Assembly (NCBI RefSeq): GCF_005860805.1
Contig: NZ_VCEJ01000002.1
Span: forward strand, 2,464,375-2,528,374
From: Dyadobacter luticola
GTDB taxonomy: Bacteria; Bacteroidota; Bacteroidia; Cytophagales; Spirosomataceae
Direction of reading: 5' to 3'
DNA length: 64,000 nt
Part shown: in pieces, positions 34,484 through 42,018 of the stretch
Numbering within the stretch: position 1 is the first letter of the stretch
Layout: each line of letters begins with the position of its first letter
Position numbers and translations under genes: made by a program
The notes under the pieces: model-generated
What the model was told of the DNA's origin: nothing
Seen by the model: the letters and a program-made list of their open reading frames with translations, nothing else
Databases searched by the model: none

Positions 34484-34528
34484 AAAGTAATTCCCAGGCT
34501 TAAATACCAAACCTGGGAATTACTTTTT
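34484..34528 (+). terminator. Terminator of the SusC operon, inside the end of the convergent gene
   Basis: A 15-bp perfect stem pairs AAAGTAATTCCCAGG (34484-34498) with CCTGGGAATTACTTT (34512-34526), with a 13-base loop and a T-run after it. The right arm is at the same time the last codons of the LLM oxidoreductase gene on the other strand, whose stop codon lies in the loop. Confidence 0.85.
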
Positions 34529-35468
34529 CTCCAAAAACCTCTATGAAATTAGTTTGGTTGAGGTTGACATTGTGGAGATAAAGCTGCGAAACGCCCGCCT
34601 CAACATCTGCCGACAACCATTCCAAATGTTGCTCCGCACTATCCGAAATCCGGACGGCCGTATGCATATCCTCAGGCCGCACCAGCGCTCCCGCGGCATC
34701 AAACCCGGCCGGTGACCGAATATCCGAGAGCAGCGACGAAGCGAAAACATTGTTCCGCCACTGCTGGTGAGCACCTTCCACAGCCTTTTCCATGGTTGTA
34801 TCATAAGAGAGCTGTACTTTGAGATACACCGGTTTCCCCTCGCCGCCACCTTCCCTGAAAGCATCGACCATTTTTTTCAGCTCTTCCGGCGGTCGCGAGG
34901 TGGTGATCATCGAATCCGCCCAGCTGCCGACCCACCTAGCTGTTTTTTCTGTTAATGCAGCGCCAACCACTTCCGGCGTGTAGCCGGGCAATGTGTAAAG
35001 CTTGGCATCGTATACCTGCACCAGGCCATCGTGGGTGATGGTCTCGCCGGCCCAAAGCGCACGCATAATGTCCACACATTCTTTTAGCCGCTGGTTACGG
35101 TCGGCTTTTGACGGCCACTTTTCAGCGGTAATGTGTTCATTCAAAAACTGCCCGCTCCCCACCGCAATCCAGAAACGGCGGGGAAACATTTCGCAAAGGG
35201 TTGCCACGGCCTGTGCAATGATAGCGGGATGATAGCGCTGGCCCGGCGCATTGACGATGCCATAATGCAGGTCAGTGGCCTGCATAGCTGCCCCGAGCCA
35301 GCTCCACGCAAAGCCACTTTCCCCCTGCTCCTCTCCCCACGGATAAAAATGGTCTGAATTGAGCGCTGCGGAAAATCCCGCCTGCTGCGCCTGTTTTACA
35401 TATTTTATTAATTCACTCGGCTTGAACTGCTCGTGTGATGCATGATAACCGATCTGGACTTTGCTCAT
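34500..35468 (-). CDS. LLM-class flavin-dependent oxidoreductase (non-F420 type)
   Basis: A 322-residue luciferase-like (TIM-barrel) flavin oxidoreductase. It begins with VQIGYHASHEQFKPSELIKY and has AALNSDHFYPWGEEQGESGF, GIVNAPGQRYHPAIIAQAVA and FWIAVGSGQFLNEHI. This pattern is typical of the non-F420 subgroup found outside actinobacteria (TIGR03885-like). These enzymes would use reduced FMN; substrates are unknown. It follows the MBL-fold gene by 30 bp on the same strand, so the two form an operon. Its 3' end doubles as half of the terminator of the convergent operon. Confidence 0.9.
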   Translation of the reverse strand: MSKVQIGYHASHEQFKPSELIKYVKQAQQAGFSAALNSDHFYPWGEEQGESGFAWSWLGAAMQATDLHYGIVNAPGQRYHPAIIAQAVATLCEMFPRRFWIAVGSGQFLNEHITAEKWPSKADRNQRLKECVDIMRALWAGETITHDGLVQVYDAKLYTLPGYTPEVVGAALTEKTARWVGSWADSMITTSRPPEELKKMVDAFREGGGEGKPVYLKVQLSYDTTMEKAVEGAHQQWRNNVFASSLLSDIRSPAGFDAAGALVRPEDMHTAVRISDSAEQHLEWLSADVEAGVSQLYLHNVNLNQTNFIEVFGEKVIPRFGI

Positions 35469-35498
35469 TATTTTAAATTTGTGGATGGTATGTTTGGA

Positions 35499-36464
35499 TT
35501 ACCTGCTTGAAAGCAGCTTGCGCTTCCACGCCAGGTTGTTGCCGATGGCATAGCCCAGGCCGGCCAATGCTACCAGTCCGGCGCCGAGGGCAATCCGCTC
35601 GGGCATGCCGGGCGTTTTGGGTGGCAATGATACAATGCCGTACTCATTTGTGACGGCCGGCTCCGGTACGTAGCGTCCATGTGCCGGTATGCACATTTTG
35701 TCGAAATTGGCTGCCAGGCGCATCAGGTTTTGCTGCATTTCAGCGCCGCGCATGGGTTTGCCGTGGCCAGTTGCCACGATCTCCGGTTTCAGGCCGGCCA
35801 GCTGTTCAACCGAATGCCGGGCCTGCTCCCAGTTGCAGGTGAAGTACTTCGGCGGGCCGGAAAGCACTTTAATCTGCATCATGGTAGACAATGCAGACTC
35901 CTGCTTGGTGGTAACAAATGCATCTCCGACAATCAAAACCTTGTCTTTTTCGCGCCATAAACTAATGTGTCCGGGTGAATGTCCCGGGGTATGGATGTAA
36001 TGCCACTCAGGAAGTATTGGTATTTCCAGACTGAAAGGCAAGGATTTCACGGTGCCGCTCAGGTCGAGTGGTTCATTGGGATAAAAATCGGCCAGCGCCG
36101 ACATTAACCCGCCACCTACCGAAGAATCCGCAGGCGGGTATATTGACTTTCCGGTGAGATAAGGCAATTCCAGGTGATGGGCATAAACGGGCACATTCCA
36201 ATCCTGCAAAAGATTTTCTAAAGAGGCGGTATGGTCAAAATGGCCATGGGTAAGTAAGATCCCCAGCGGCGGTGTGTCTTCCCCGAAGAGGTCGGCCGCA
36301 GCTACCTTTATTTTTTCATAAGCCGATTTCAGACCTGCATCCACCAACACCCAGCCTTCGCCGGTTGAAATAAAATATACATTGACAAAAATGTCTTTCA
36401 ATCCCCAGACGCCATCGGCCACCGGGAAATAATTTTTCTGATTGCTTTCTCTCTGCTCTTCCAT
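35499..36464 (-). CDS. MBL-fold metallo-hydrolase with C-terminal membrane anchor
   Basis: A 321-residue metallo-beta-lactamase-fold hydrolase. The metal motif is THGHFDHT (H73, H75, D77, H78), followed by HTPGHSPGHISLW, VGDAFVTTK and VATGHGKPM, so both zinc sites look complete. After residue about 290 a hydrophobic segment (RIALGAGLVALAGLGYAIGN) and a basic tail form a C-terminal membrane anchor, which is unusual for the family. The ATG at 36462-36464 is preferred to an upstream TTG. It lies first in an operon with the LLM oxidoreductase and is divergent from the alcohol dehydrogenase operon. Confidence 0.9.
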   Translation of the reverse strand: MEEQRESNQKNYFPVADGVWGLKDIFVNVYFISTGEGWVLVDAGLKSAYEKIKVAAADLFGEDTPPLGILLTHGHFDHTASLENLLQDWNVPVYAHHLELPYLTGKSIYPPADSSVGGGLMSALADFYPNEPLDLSGTVKSLPFSLEIPILPEWHYIHTPGHSPGHISLWREKDKVLIVGDAFVTTKQESALSTMMQIKVLSGPPKYFTCNWEQARHSVEQLAGLKPEIVATGHGKPMRGAEMQQNLMRLAANFDKMCIPAHGRYVPEPAVTNEYGIVSLPPKTPGMPERIALGAGLVALAGLGYAIGNNLAWKRKLLSSR

Positions 36465-36618
36465 GGTTGCGGACAATTAGTAGTAAAAGTCCGGCGCACG
36501 TATAAAACTGTACCAGCAGGTTATCCGACCGGAAACACAGCCGACAGGCGCATTTGGTGTTGGAATAATTTTTTACAAAGCGCGGCCATTCTTTATTCAG
36601 CTTAAACAAACGAAAATT

Positions 36619-37779
36619 ATGTTAGCAATGAATTACCGCGGCCCGTACAGAGTAAGGGCCGACAAAAACAAACCCCTTCCGCAAATCGAACATTCCGGTG
36701 ATGCGATCGTCAAAGTGACGCGCTCCTGCATTTGCGGCTCCGACTTACACTTATACCATGGCATGGTACCCGACACCCGGATCGGTACTACTTTCGGTCA
36801 TGAATTTATCGGGATCGTCGAAGAGATCGGGGAAGATGTGCGGAACCTGAAAGTGGGTGATACCGTGCTGGTCCCTTTTAATATCGCCTGCGGCAAATGT
36901 TCTTTCTGCGAGCAACAGCTCTTTGGTAACTGTCACGAATCCAACTCAGAAGCCACTGCGGTCGGCGGTATTTTCGGGTACTCCCACACGGCCGGTGGCT
37001 TCGACGGCGGCCAGGCGGAATACGTGCGGGTACCCTACGCGGACATTGGCCCGATGGTAATCCCGGATGACCTGGATCACGACAATGCGGTACTCCTGAC
37101 CGACGTCGTGCCCACAGGATACCAGGCTGCCGAAATGGGGGGCATTAAACCCGGCGATACCGTGGTGGTATTTGGCGCCGGACCGGTGGGGATTATGGCG
37201 GCGAAGTCGGCCTGGCTTTTTGGCGCGGGGCGTGTGATCGTGATTGATCACCTGGAATACCGGCTGGAATTTGTCAAAAATTTTGCACAATGCGAGGTGT
37301 ACAATTTCCGATCGCTGGAAGATCCGGTTTTATTTCTCAAAAAAACCACCGACTGGATGGGTGCGGATGTGTGCATTGACGCGGTGGGCTGCGAGGCTGC
37401 CGGCGATGCCATGCAAACCATTACGGGTAGAAAATTAATGTTACAGGCAGGTTCGGCTACGGCTTTGCACTGGGCGATCAACTCGGTTAAAAAAGGCGGA
37501 ATCGTCTCTATTGTAGGCGTTTACGGCCCAACCGGCAACCTGATACCGATCGGAAATGTAGTGAACAAAGGCATCACGATCCGGGCCAACCAGGCTTCCG
37601 TGAAGAGGCTGTTGCCACGGTTGATCGAGCATATCCGGGAAGGCCGGATGGACCCGAAACAGATCATTACGCACCGTGTGCCGCTGGAAGAAGTGTCGGA
37701 TGCCTACCATATTTTTTCTGCGAAACTCGACAATTGTATCAAACCCATCTTAATCACCCCCGCCGGGGCTAATTTATAA
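36619..37779 (+). CDS. Zinc-dependent alcohol dehydrogenase (glutathione-independent formaldehyde-dehydrogenase-like)
   Basis: A 386-residue medium-chain zinc dehydrogenase. Catalytic zinc ligands are in CGSDLH (C39) and FGHE (H61, E62); the structural zinc loop has C91, C94, C97 and C105. The NAD site is VVVFGAGPVGIMAAKS with D at the end of the second strand (VIVIDH). The insertions around VFGYSHTAGGFDGGQAEYVRVP and the C-terminal half fit the glutathione-independent formaldehyde-dehydrogenase-like subgroup often found in soil Bacteroidota. It is the first gene of an operon with three small proteins and is divergent from the MBL-fold hydrolase, which fits aldehyde or stress metabolism. The substrate is inferred. 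Confidence 0.92.
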   Translation: MLAMNYRGPYRVRADKNKPLPQIEHSGDAIVKVTRSCICGSDLHLYHGMVPDTRIGTTFGHEFIGIVEEIGEDVRNLKVGDTVLVPFNIACGKCSFCEQQLFGNCHESNSEATAVGGIFGYSHTAGGFDGGQAEYVRVPYADIGPMVIPDDLDHDNAVLLTDVVPTGYQAAEMGGIKPGDTVVVFGAGPVGIMAAKSAWLFGAGRVIVIDHLEYRLEFVKNFAQCEVYNFRSLEDPVLFLKKTTDWMGADVCIDAVGCEAAGDAMQTITGRKLMLQAGSATALHWAINSVKKGGIVSIVGVYGPTGNLIPIGNVVNKGITIRANQASVKRLLPRLIEHIREGRMDPKQIITHRVPLEEVSDAYHIFSAKLDNCIKPILITPAGANL

Positions 37780-37783
37780 AATC

Positions 37784-38272
37784 ATGAAAAAGATACTGGA
37801 AGATTACAGCCACATTCCCGGCTGGGGAATAGACGCCGACCCGCTCGACGTACCACAATACCCTATTAAAAGGAGAACAGAAAACGACAACAAAGGGATG
37901 ATCTGGGAAAGACCTGCCCAGCAACCTGAAAGGGTGGAGATCCTGCATTCCAACGAGCGTCCCACGGTTTCGGCCGTTTTTGGTACGCCCAATCCACCTT
38001 CCGGCCTCAGTGGCGCTATCCGCCGCTTTGCATTCCGGTACAGCGAATCCATGATCCGGCACTGGCTTCTGCTGCTTGTCGCCGACCGTGTAAATATGAT
38101 CGGAGGTATCCAGGACGATTTCAAAAAAGGACATGTCCCTGATATTTTCAGCGAGCTCGGCGGAAAGGCAGAGTTGAAATACAACAAAGTGGGCCTGGCC
38201 CGGAAAGTAGCGCTTGGTGCGGCTATCGCGCTGGTCGCGGTGGTTTGTATCAAAGGACGTCAGCGGGGCTAA
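37784..38272 (+). CDS. Conserved small protein with C-terminal membrane helix, linked to the dehydrogenase
   Basis: A 162-residue protein of unknown function, separated from the dehydrogenase gene by 4 bp. The N-terminal half is polar and proline-rich (HIPGWGIDADPLDVPQYPIK, RPAQQPERVEILHSNERP). The middle has FGTPNPPSGLSGAIRRFAFR and RHWLLLLVADRVNMIGG. The C terminus is one membrane helix (VALGAAIALVAVVCIKG) with a basic end. The tight coupling suggests a role at the membrane tied to the dehydrogenase. I recognise no catalytic motif. Confidence 0.82.
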   Translation: MKKILEDYSHIPGWGIDADPLDVPQYPIKRRTENDNKGMIWERPAQQPERVEILHSNERPTVSAVFGTPNPPSGLSGAIRRFAFRYSESMIRHWLLLLVADRVNMIGGIQDDFKKGHVPDIFSELGGKAELKYNKVGLARKVALGAAIALVAVVCIKGRQRG

Positions 38273-38299
38273 ATCCATTCATCACTAACCAAACTGATC

Positions 38300-38716
38300 A
38301 TGAACATTATCAGCACCCGGGTGCACGCGAGAATCGATTATATCGCAGGCATTATTTTCATGGCTTCGCCCTGGATTTTCAATTTTAATGAATCGGTACC
38401 GGCCACCTGGACGCCCATCACGATCGGCTTTATGGCCTTAATGATGTCGCTTTTTACCAATTATGAAGGCGGCATGGTACGCAGCATCCCGATGAAAGCT
38501 CATCTAACGGTCGACATTATCTCAGGGGCATTCCTGGCGGCCTCACCCTGGCTGCTGGGGTTTTCGCAGGAAGTATTTCTGCCGCACCTGATCATGGGTT
38601 TGTTTGAAGTAACAGCTTCGTTGCTCACGGAAAAGCATGCTTCTTTTGAAAAAGTAACTGAAACGCCGGTTGATCCCCAAGCAGAGGGGGTCAATAAAAC
38701 GGGGCCGAGGGTATGA
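38300..38716 (+). CDS. SPW-repeat membrane protein
   Basis: A 138-residue inner-membrane protein with two copies of a two-helix unit, each carrying the SPW signature: ASPW at residues 22-25 (GIIFMASPWIFNF) and again at 82-85 (FLAASPWLLGFS). The SPW repeat family has no established biochemical role. The protein is third in the dehydrogenase operon (27-bp gap) and ends in a short polar tail. Confidence 0.88.
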   Translation: MNIISTRVHARIDYIAGIIFMASPWIFNFNESVPATWTPITIGFMALMMSLFTNYEGGMVRSIPMKAHLTVDIISGAFLAASPWLLGFSQEVFLPHLIMGLFEVTASLLTEKHASFEKVTETPVDPQAEGVNKTGPRV

Positions 38717-38790
38717 TCACATACCCCGGCACCCAGCCGGTGGTACGCATTTTTACTAACGCTTATTTCAAATCAAAGCAACAAACTACA

Positions 38791-39102
38791 ATGGCTAATA
38801 TCACAGAATTTCAGGAGTGGCTGGATATGGTAAGTGTGAAAACCGACGAGGAAGTATATAACCTCTACGATTCGGTTACCAATTTCGAACAGTCGGGCGC
38901 TTTTTACACACATAAAGAAGTAACCAACGACGGTTACCAGTACTTCATCAGCGCCGAGGGCGTCCTGGATAAATTATTCCTCGATTCTGATCAGACCAAG
39001 TTCGACTTTATCGAATACCTGGCCCAGAACTACACCGACGCCGAAGAAGGCGACGTGCAGAAATGGTATAACCTCAAAAAAGAGGTAGGCCGGGTAGATT
39101 AG
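38791..39102 (+). CDS. Small acidic conserved protein, last gene of the dehydrogenase operon
   Basis: A 103-residue soluble acidic protein starting MANITEFQEWLDMVSVKTDE. The ATG at 38791 is chosen because the in-frame extension overlaps the SPW gene and reads unlike a protein. Predicted to be mostly helical, with NFEQSGAFYTHKEVTNDGYQ in the middle and EYLAQNYTDAEEGDVQKWYN near the end. I recognise no family. The 74-bp gap and the terminator after it make it the last gene of the operon. Confidence 0.8.
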   Translation: MANITEFQEWLDMVSVKTDEEVYNLYDSVTNFEQSGAFYTHKEVTNDGYQYFISAEGVLDKLFLDSDQTKFDFIEYLAQNYTDAEEGDVQKWYNLKKEVGRVD

Positions 39103-39136
39103 TAGCGGAATTCGAGTTTCATGTTATTTGTAATAG

Positions 39137-39162
39137 TCCCGTCACTACCGTGACGGGATTTT
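39137..39162. terminator. Terminator between convergent operons
   Basis: TCCCGTCAC (39137-39145) and GTGACGGGA (39150-39158) form a 9-bp stem with a 4-base loop, followed by TTTTA on the plus strand. It ends the dehydrogenase operon; the short T-run makes it weaker on the minus strand, where the MFS gene ends. Confidence 0.75.
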
Positions 39163-39169
39163 ATGCCAA

Positions 39170-40510
39170 TCACACACCTACCCCACTCGGCAAAATTGAT
39201 TCGTCCAGTTCTTCGAATGTTGCGATTTTGCTTGTTAATCTTTGGACGTCAATAAAATACATGATCAGCCATCCGAGGGTGAGCAGGATGATAAACAGGA
39301 AAAATGTGATGTCCCAGCTGAAATTTTCCTTCATCGGACCTATTAATGTTGCGCCGGCCATGGAGCCGAGCGAGCCGAGAGTCATATAAAAAGTAAACTG
39401 GCTGGCGGATACTTTTTTGGAACAACACTGCATTGCGATGGCGTACACCCCGATTTTGGCAAATGCATTCAGCCAGCGGTAGGCAATGATAAATCCGTAA
39501 AGGAATGTACTGTTCGCCCACAGGTTTTTCGATAAAATCAATACACTCGTAATCAGCATGATTAGGAAAAAGTACAGGCCGACCATGCGCTTTTTTCCAA
39601 ACTTTTCGATCAGATAGCCCCCGATCAGCAAACCAGCAATGCCGCCGGTCAAGTCAGCTGTGGCAAATGCCTGCGAATACCATGTGTTGGTCAAACCGGT
39701 GATTTTCACGGCAAACAGCGGCAGCAAGGTTTCGAAATAATTATAGGCGCCCATGGAAACAAACATCAGCGCCGCTACGAGTATAGAATCCCGGAGCCGG
39801 AAGAGGCTGTAAAGGGATTTCAGGATGGTCGACCAATCGGTTACCTGCATGGTCCGGGTTTTCATCGAAGCATTTCCGGCAGTCCAGGGCAGCAGTTTCT
39901 CTTCCGGTTGTTCCCTAAGCAAAATCGGTACGATTGTCATCAAGCCTATCATGGCTGAAATCACCAGAATCGACGTCGTAAAACCGTGCACATTCAATAT
40001 CCAGCTCCCGACTGCGAGCGCCAGTGAGCTTCCGATCATCCTCGCCCCACCCATAAAACCGTTGGCCCGCGCCTGCTGGTGATCTTCCAGCACATCCACG
40101 GCCATGCCATCGGTGGCGGCATCCTGCAAGGCGCCGCAAAATGATGCCAGGAAAGCGGCTATATTCAGCAAATCCAGGTTTGAAAGCGGATCGGGCACGA
40201 GGGACAATGCTAAAAAACTGGCCGTCAGGCCCAGCTGCGCACCAATCACCCATGGCCTTTTTCTGCCCATCGGCAAATAAGCGTATCGGTCCATGAGTGG
40301 CGCGGCCACAAATTTGAATGTCCACGGCAGCGAGCAGGCTATGGCAAACGCACCAATTTCGGTTGGTGTTTTGCCCTGCATCGCCAGCCAGGCCGGAATG
40401 CCCACAAAGAGCATACCCATGTGCAGGCCTTCCGCAAAATACAGTGCGATAAAGTTGGCGTACCGCAGGTTTGTATTTTCAGCCAGTGCAGGAATTCGGG
40501 ATTTGCTCAT
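39170..40510 (-). CDS. MFS transporter, AmpG-like
   Basis: A 446-residue major-facilitator transporter with about twelve helices. The loop between helices 2 and 3 has DRYAYLPMGRKRPWVIGAQL, close to the D-x-G-R-K/R family motif; the second half has the matching loop LIEKFGKKRMVGLYF. The overall pattern (DAATDGMAVDVLEDHQQARA, GARMIGSSLALAVGSWILN) resembles AmpG-like carriers of muropeptides or sugars. It is the last gene of the glycosyltransferase/SusCD run, 26 bp after susD, so it may move the ligand taken up by that receptor across the inner membrane. Confidence 0.88.
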   Translation of the reverse strand: MSKSRIPALAENTNLRYANFIALYFAEGLHMGMLFVGIPAWLAMQGKTPTEIGAFAIACSLPWTFKFVAAPLMDRYAYLPMGRKRPWVIGAQLGLTASFLALSLVPDPLSNLDLLNIAAFLASFCGALQDAATDGMAVDVLEDHQQARANGFMGGARMIGSSLALAVGSWILNVHGFTTSILVISAMIGLMTIVPILLREQPEEKLLPWTAGNASMKTRTMQVTDWSTILKSLYSLFRLRDSILVAALMFVSMGAYNYFETLLPLFAVKITGLTNTWYSQAFATADLTGGIAGLLIGGYLIEKFGKKRMVGLYFFLIMLITSVLILSKNLWANSTFLYGFIIAYRWLNAFAKIGVYAIAMQCCSKKVSASQFTFYMTLGSLGSMAGATLIGPMKENFSWDITFFLFIILLTLGWLIMYFIDVQRLTSKIATFEELDESILPSGVGV

Positions 40511-40536
40511 AGCATATGAATCGATGGACGCCTCAT

Positions 40537-41964
40537 TTAAAATAAAGATACATTCGTAAACTGGTCCGGCAGCGGCGCAGGCACATTTGGGTTCGTCGAA
40601 ATTTCATTTTGGGGATAAATAAAACGCTGCGGCCTGCGACTCCCAACGTAAAGCGGGATCGGCAGCTGTACTACCGGGACCGCTTTTGCCAGGCGACGAT
40701 AATCATTGAATGCTTCATACTGCATCAGAAAAATGATGTAGCGCTGGGCGATGATTTCGTAGAGCATCGCCTGCTGGACAGTGGAAGCCTTCGTAGGGTT
40801 TGCGAGTCCGGTTGCTGAAAAGTCAGCCAAAGTATATGGTTCGTATTTCCGGCCGGCTGTGGACAGTGTGGCTCCGTTCAGGTAACCTCCCGAAAGTCCC
40901 GCCCTAACCGCGTTTAATGCCACCAGCGCTTCATTTGGCACATTTTTGCGTGCCTGTGCCTCGGCGATGATCAGCGCATTTTCGTAATAAGTTAGGATCG
41001 GATGTGACGAGTTGGCCATGAATGCTCCGTCGGTGGTATTAGGGTCGAGGCTGCCAGGCGCAACAATTCCAGTTTTGAAATAATGATTATACAGCGCGGT
41101 TTCGTCGGTTTTACTATTGGCAGAGCCGATGCGCGATTGCATGAGTTTGGGCAGATAGGCGCCGTCAAAGCCAGTATCCCCTGCCCGGTTTACGCGGAAA
41201 AAATCGTAATTCTGGTTTTGATCAACCGCGAGACTGGTGCCGTGCGGGATCAGCATGTCGCCGGACTGACTTTGGATCCCTTTGGCTGCGCTGGCGATCG
41301 CATTGCTATAATCAGCCGTATGCAGGTATAACCTCGCTTTTAATGTATTGGCGGCTGCTTTCCATTTGGCAACGTCACCTTTGTACAAAAAATCCTGCTG
41401 CGCAAATGCCAGTCCTACCGGTGCGGAAAGGTTCTGGATCGCATTGTCCAGCGTGAGTTGCAGCGCCTGGTACACATCGGCTTGTTTGTCGAAAACCGGC
41501 GTCGGATAGGTATTTTCGTCAAATGCCTGGCTGTAAGGCACATCACCGTACAGCGCAGTGGCCTTTGCAATCACCAATGCTTCCAGCACCTGCCCTACCC
41601 CTTTGGTCCATTTGTCGCCCACGGCATCTGCTTTTACCTGAATTAGCCTTGCCTGGCTGGCGACTGGATACAGGATATTCCAGCTGAAACTTTGGGATGA
41701 AACAATGTACTGACCAAAACCCTGGTGTGCCCGCGACAGCCCGGCCAGCTCGCCCGCCCACATGGATGCAATGCGGACGTCGGTATCTTCATGCAGCATG
41801 GATACGCCCAGCATCGTACCCGCCAGCAGCGTTTGCACCGTCACATCCGTCACCGCATTGGGATTATTCTGAATGTCGGGCTGGTCGAAACTCTGCTCGC
41901 AGCTTGTGAGAAATTGCAGTATCAGCAGCAGAATCCCTGTTTTTATTATAAATATCTTTTTCAT
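40537..41964 (-). CDS. SusD/RagB-type lipoprotein (SusD-like 2 group)
   Basis: A 475-residue SusD-family lipoprotein. The signal peptide (MKKIFIIKTGILLLILQF) ends in lipobox LTSC. The pattern of the shorter SusD-like group follows: IQNNPNAVTDVTVQTLLAGT, a Trp-rich stretch, ATALYGDVPYSQAFDE, KWKAAANTLKARLYLHTADY, and a C-terminal AMLYEIIAQRYIIFLMQYEA ... DYRR. It pairs with the SusC upstream (54-bp gap) and precedes the MFS gene. This group often serves peptide or non-starch substrates, but no substrate can be assigned here. Confidence 0.93.
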   Translation of the reverse strand: MKKIFIIKTGILLLILQFLTSCEQSFDQPDIQNNPNAVTDVTVQTLLAGTMLGVSMLHEDTDVRIASMWAGELAGLSRAHQGFGQYIVSSQSFSWNILYPVASQARLIQVKADAVGDKWTKGVGQVLEALVIAKATALYGDVPYSQAFDENTYPTPVFDKQADVYQALQLTLDNAIQNLSAPVGLAFAQQDFLYKGDVAKWKAAANTLKARLYLHTADYSNAIASAAKGIQSQSGDMLIPHGTSLAVDQNQNYDFFRVNRAGDTGFDGAYLPKLMQSRIGSANSKTDETALYNHYFKTGIVAPGSLDPNTTDGAFMANSSHPILTYYENALIIAEAQARKNVPNEALVALNAVRAGLSGGYLNGATLSTAGRKYEPYTLADFSATGLANPTKASTVQQAMLYEIIAQRYIIFLMQYEAFNDYRRLAKAVPVVQLPIPLYVGSRRPQRFIYPQNEISTNPNVPAPLPDQFTNVSLF

Positions 41965-42018
41965 GTTTATGTTTTAAATGTCTGTCTCAGCGTGTCTTTT
42001 TAAGTCTGGCAAAAACTG

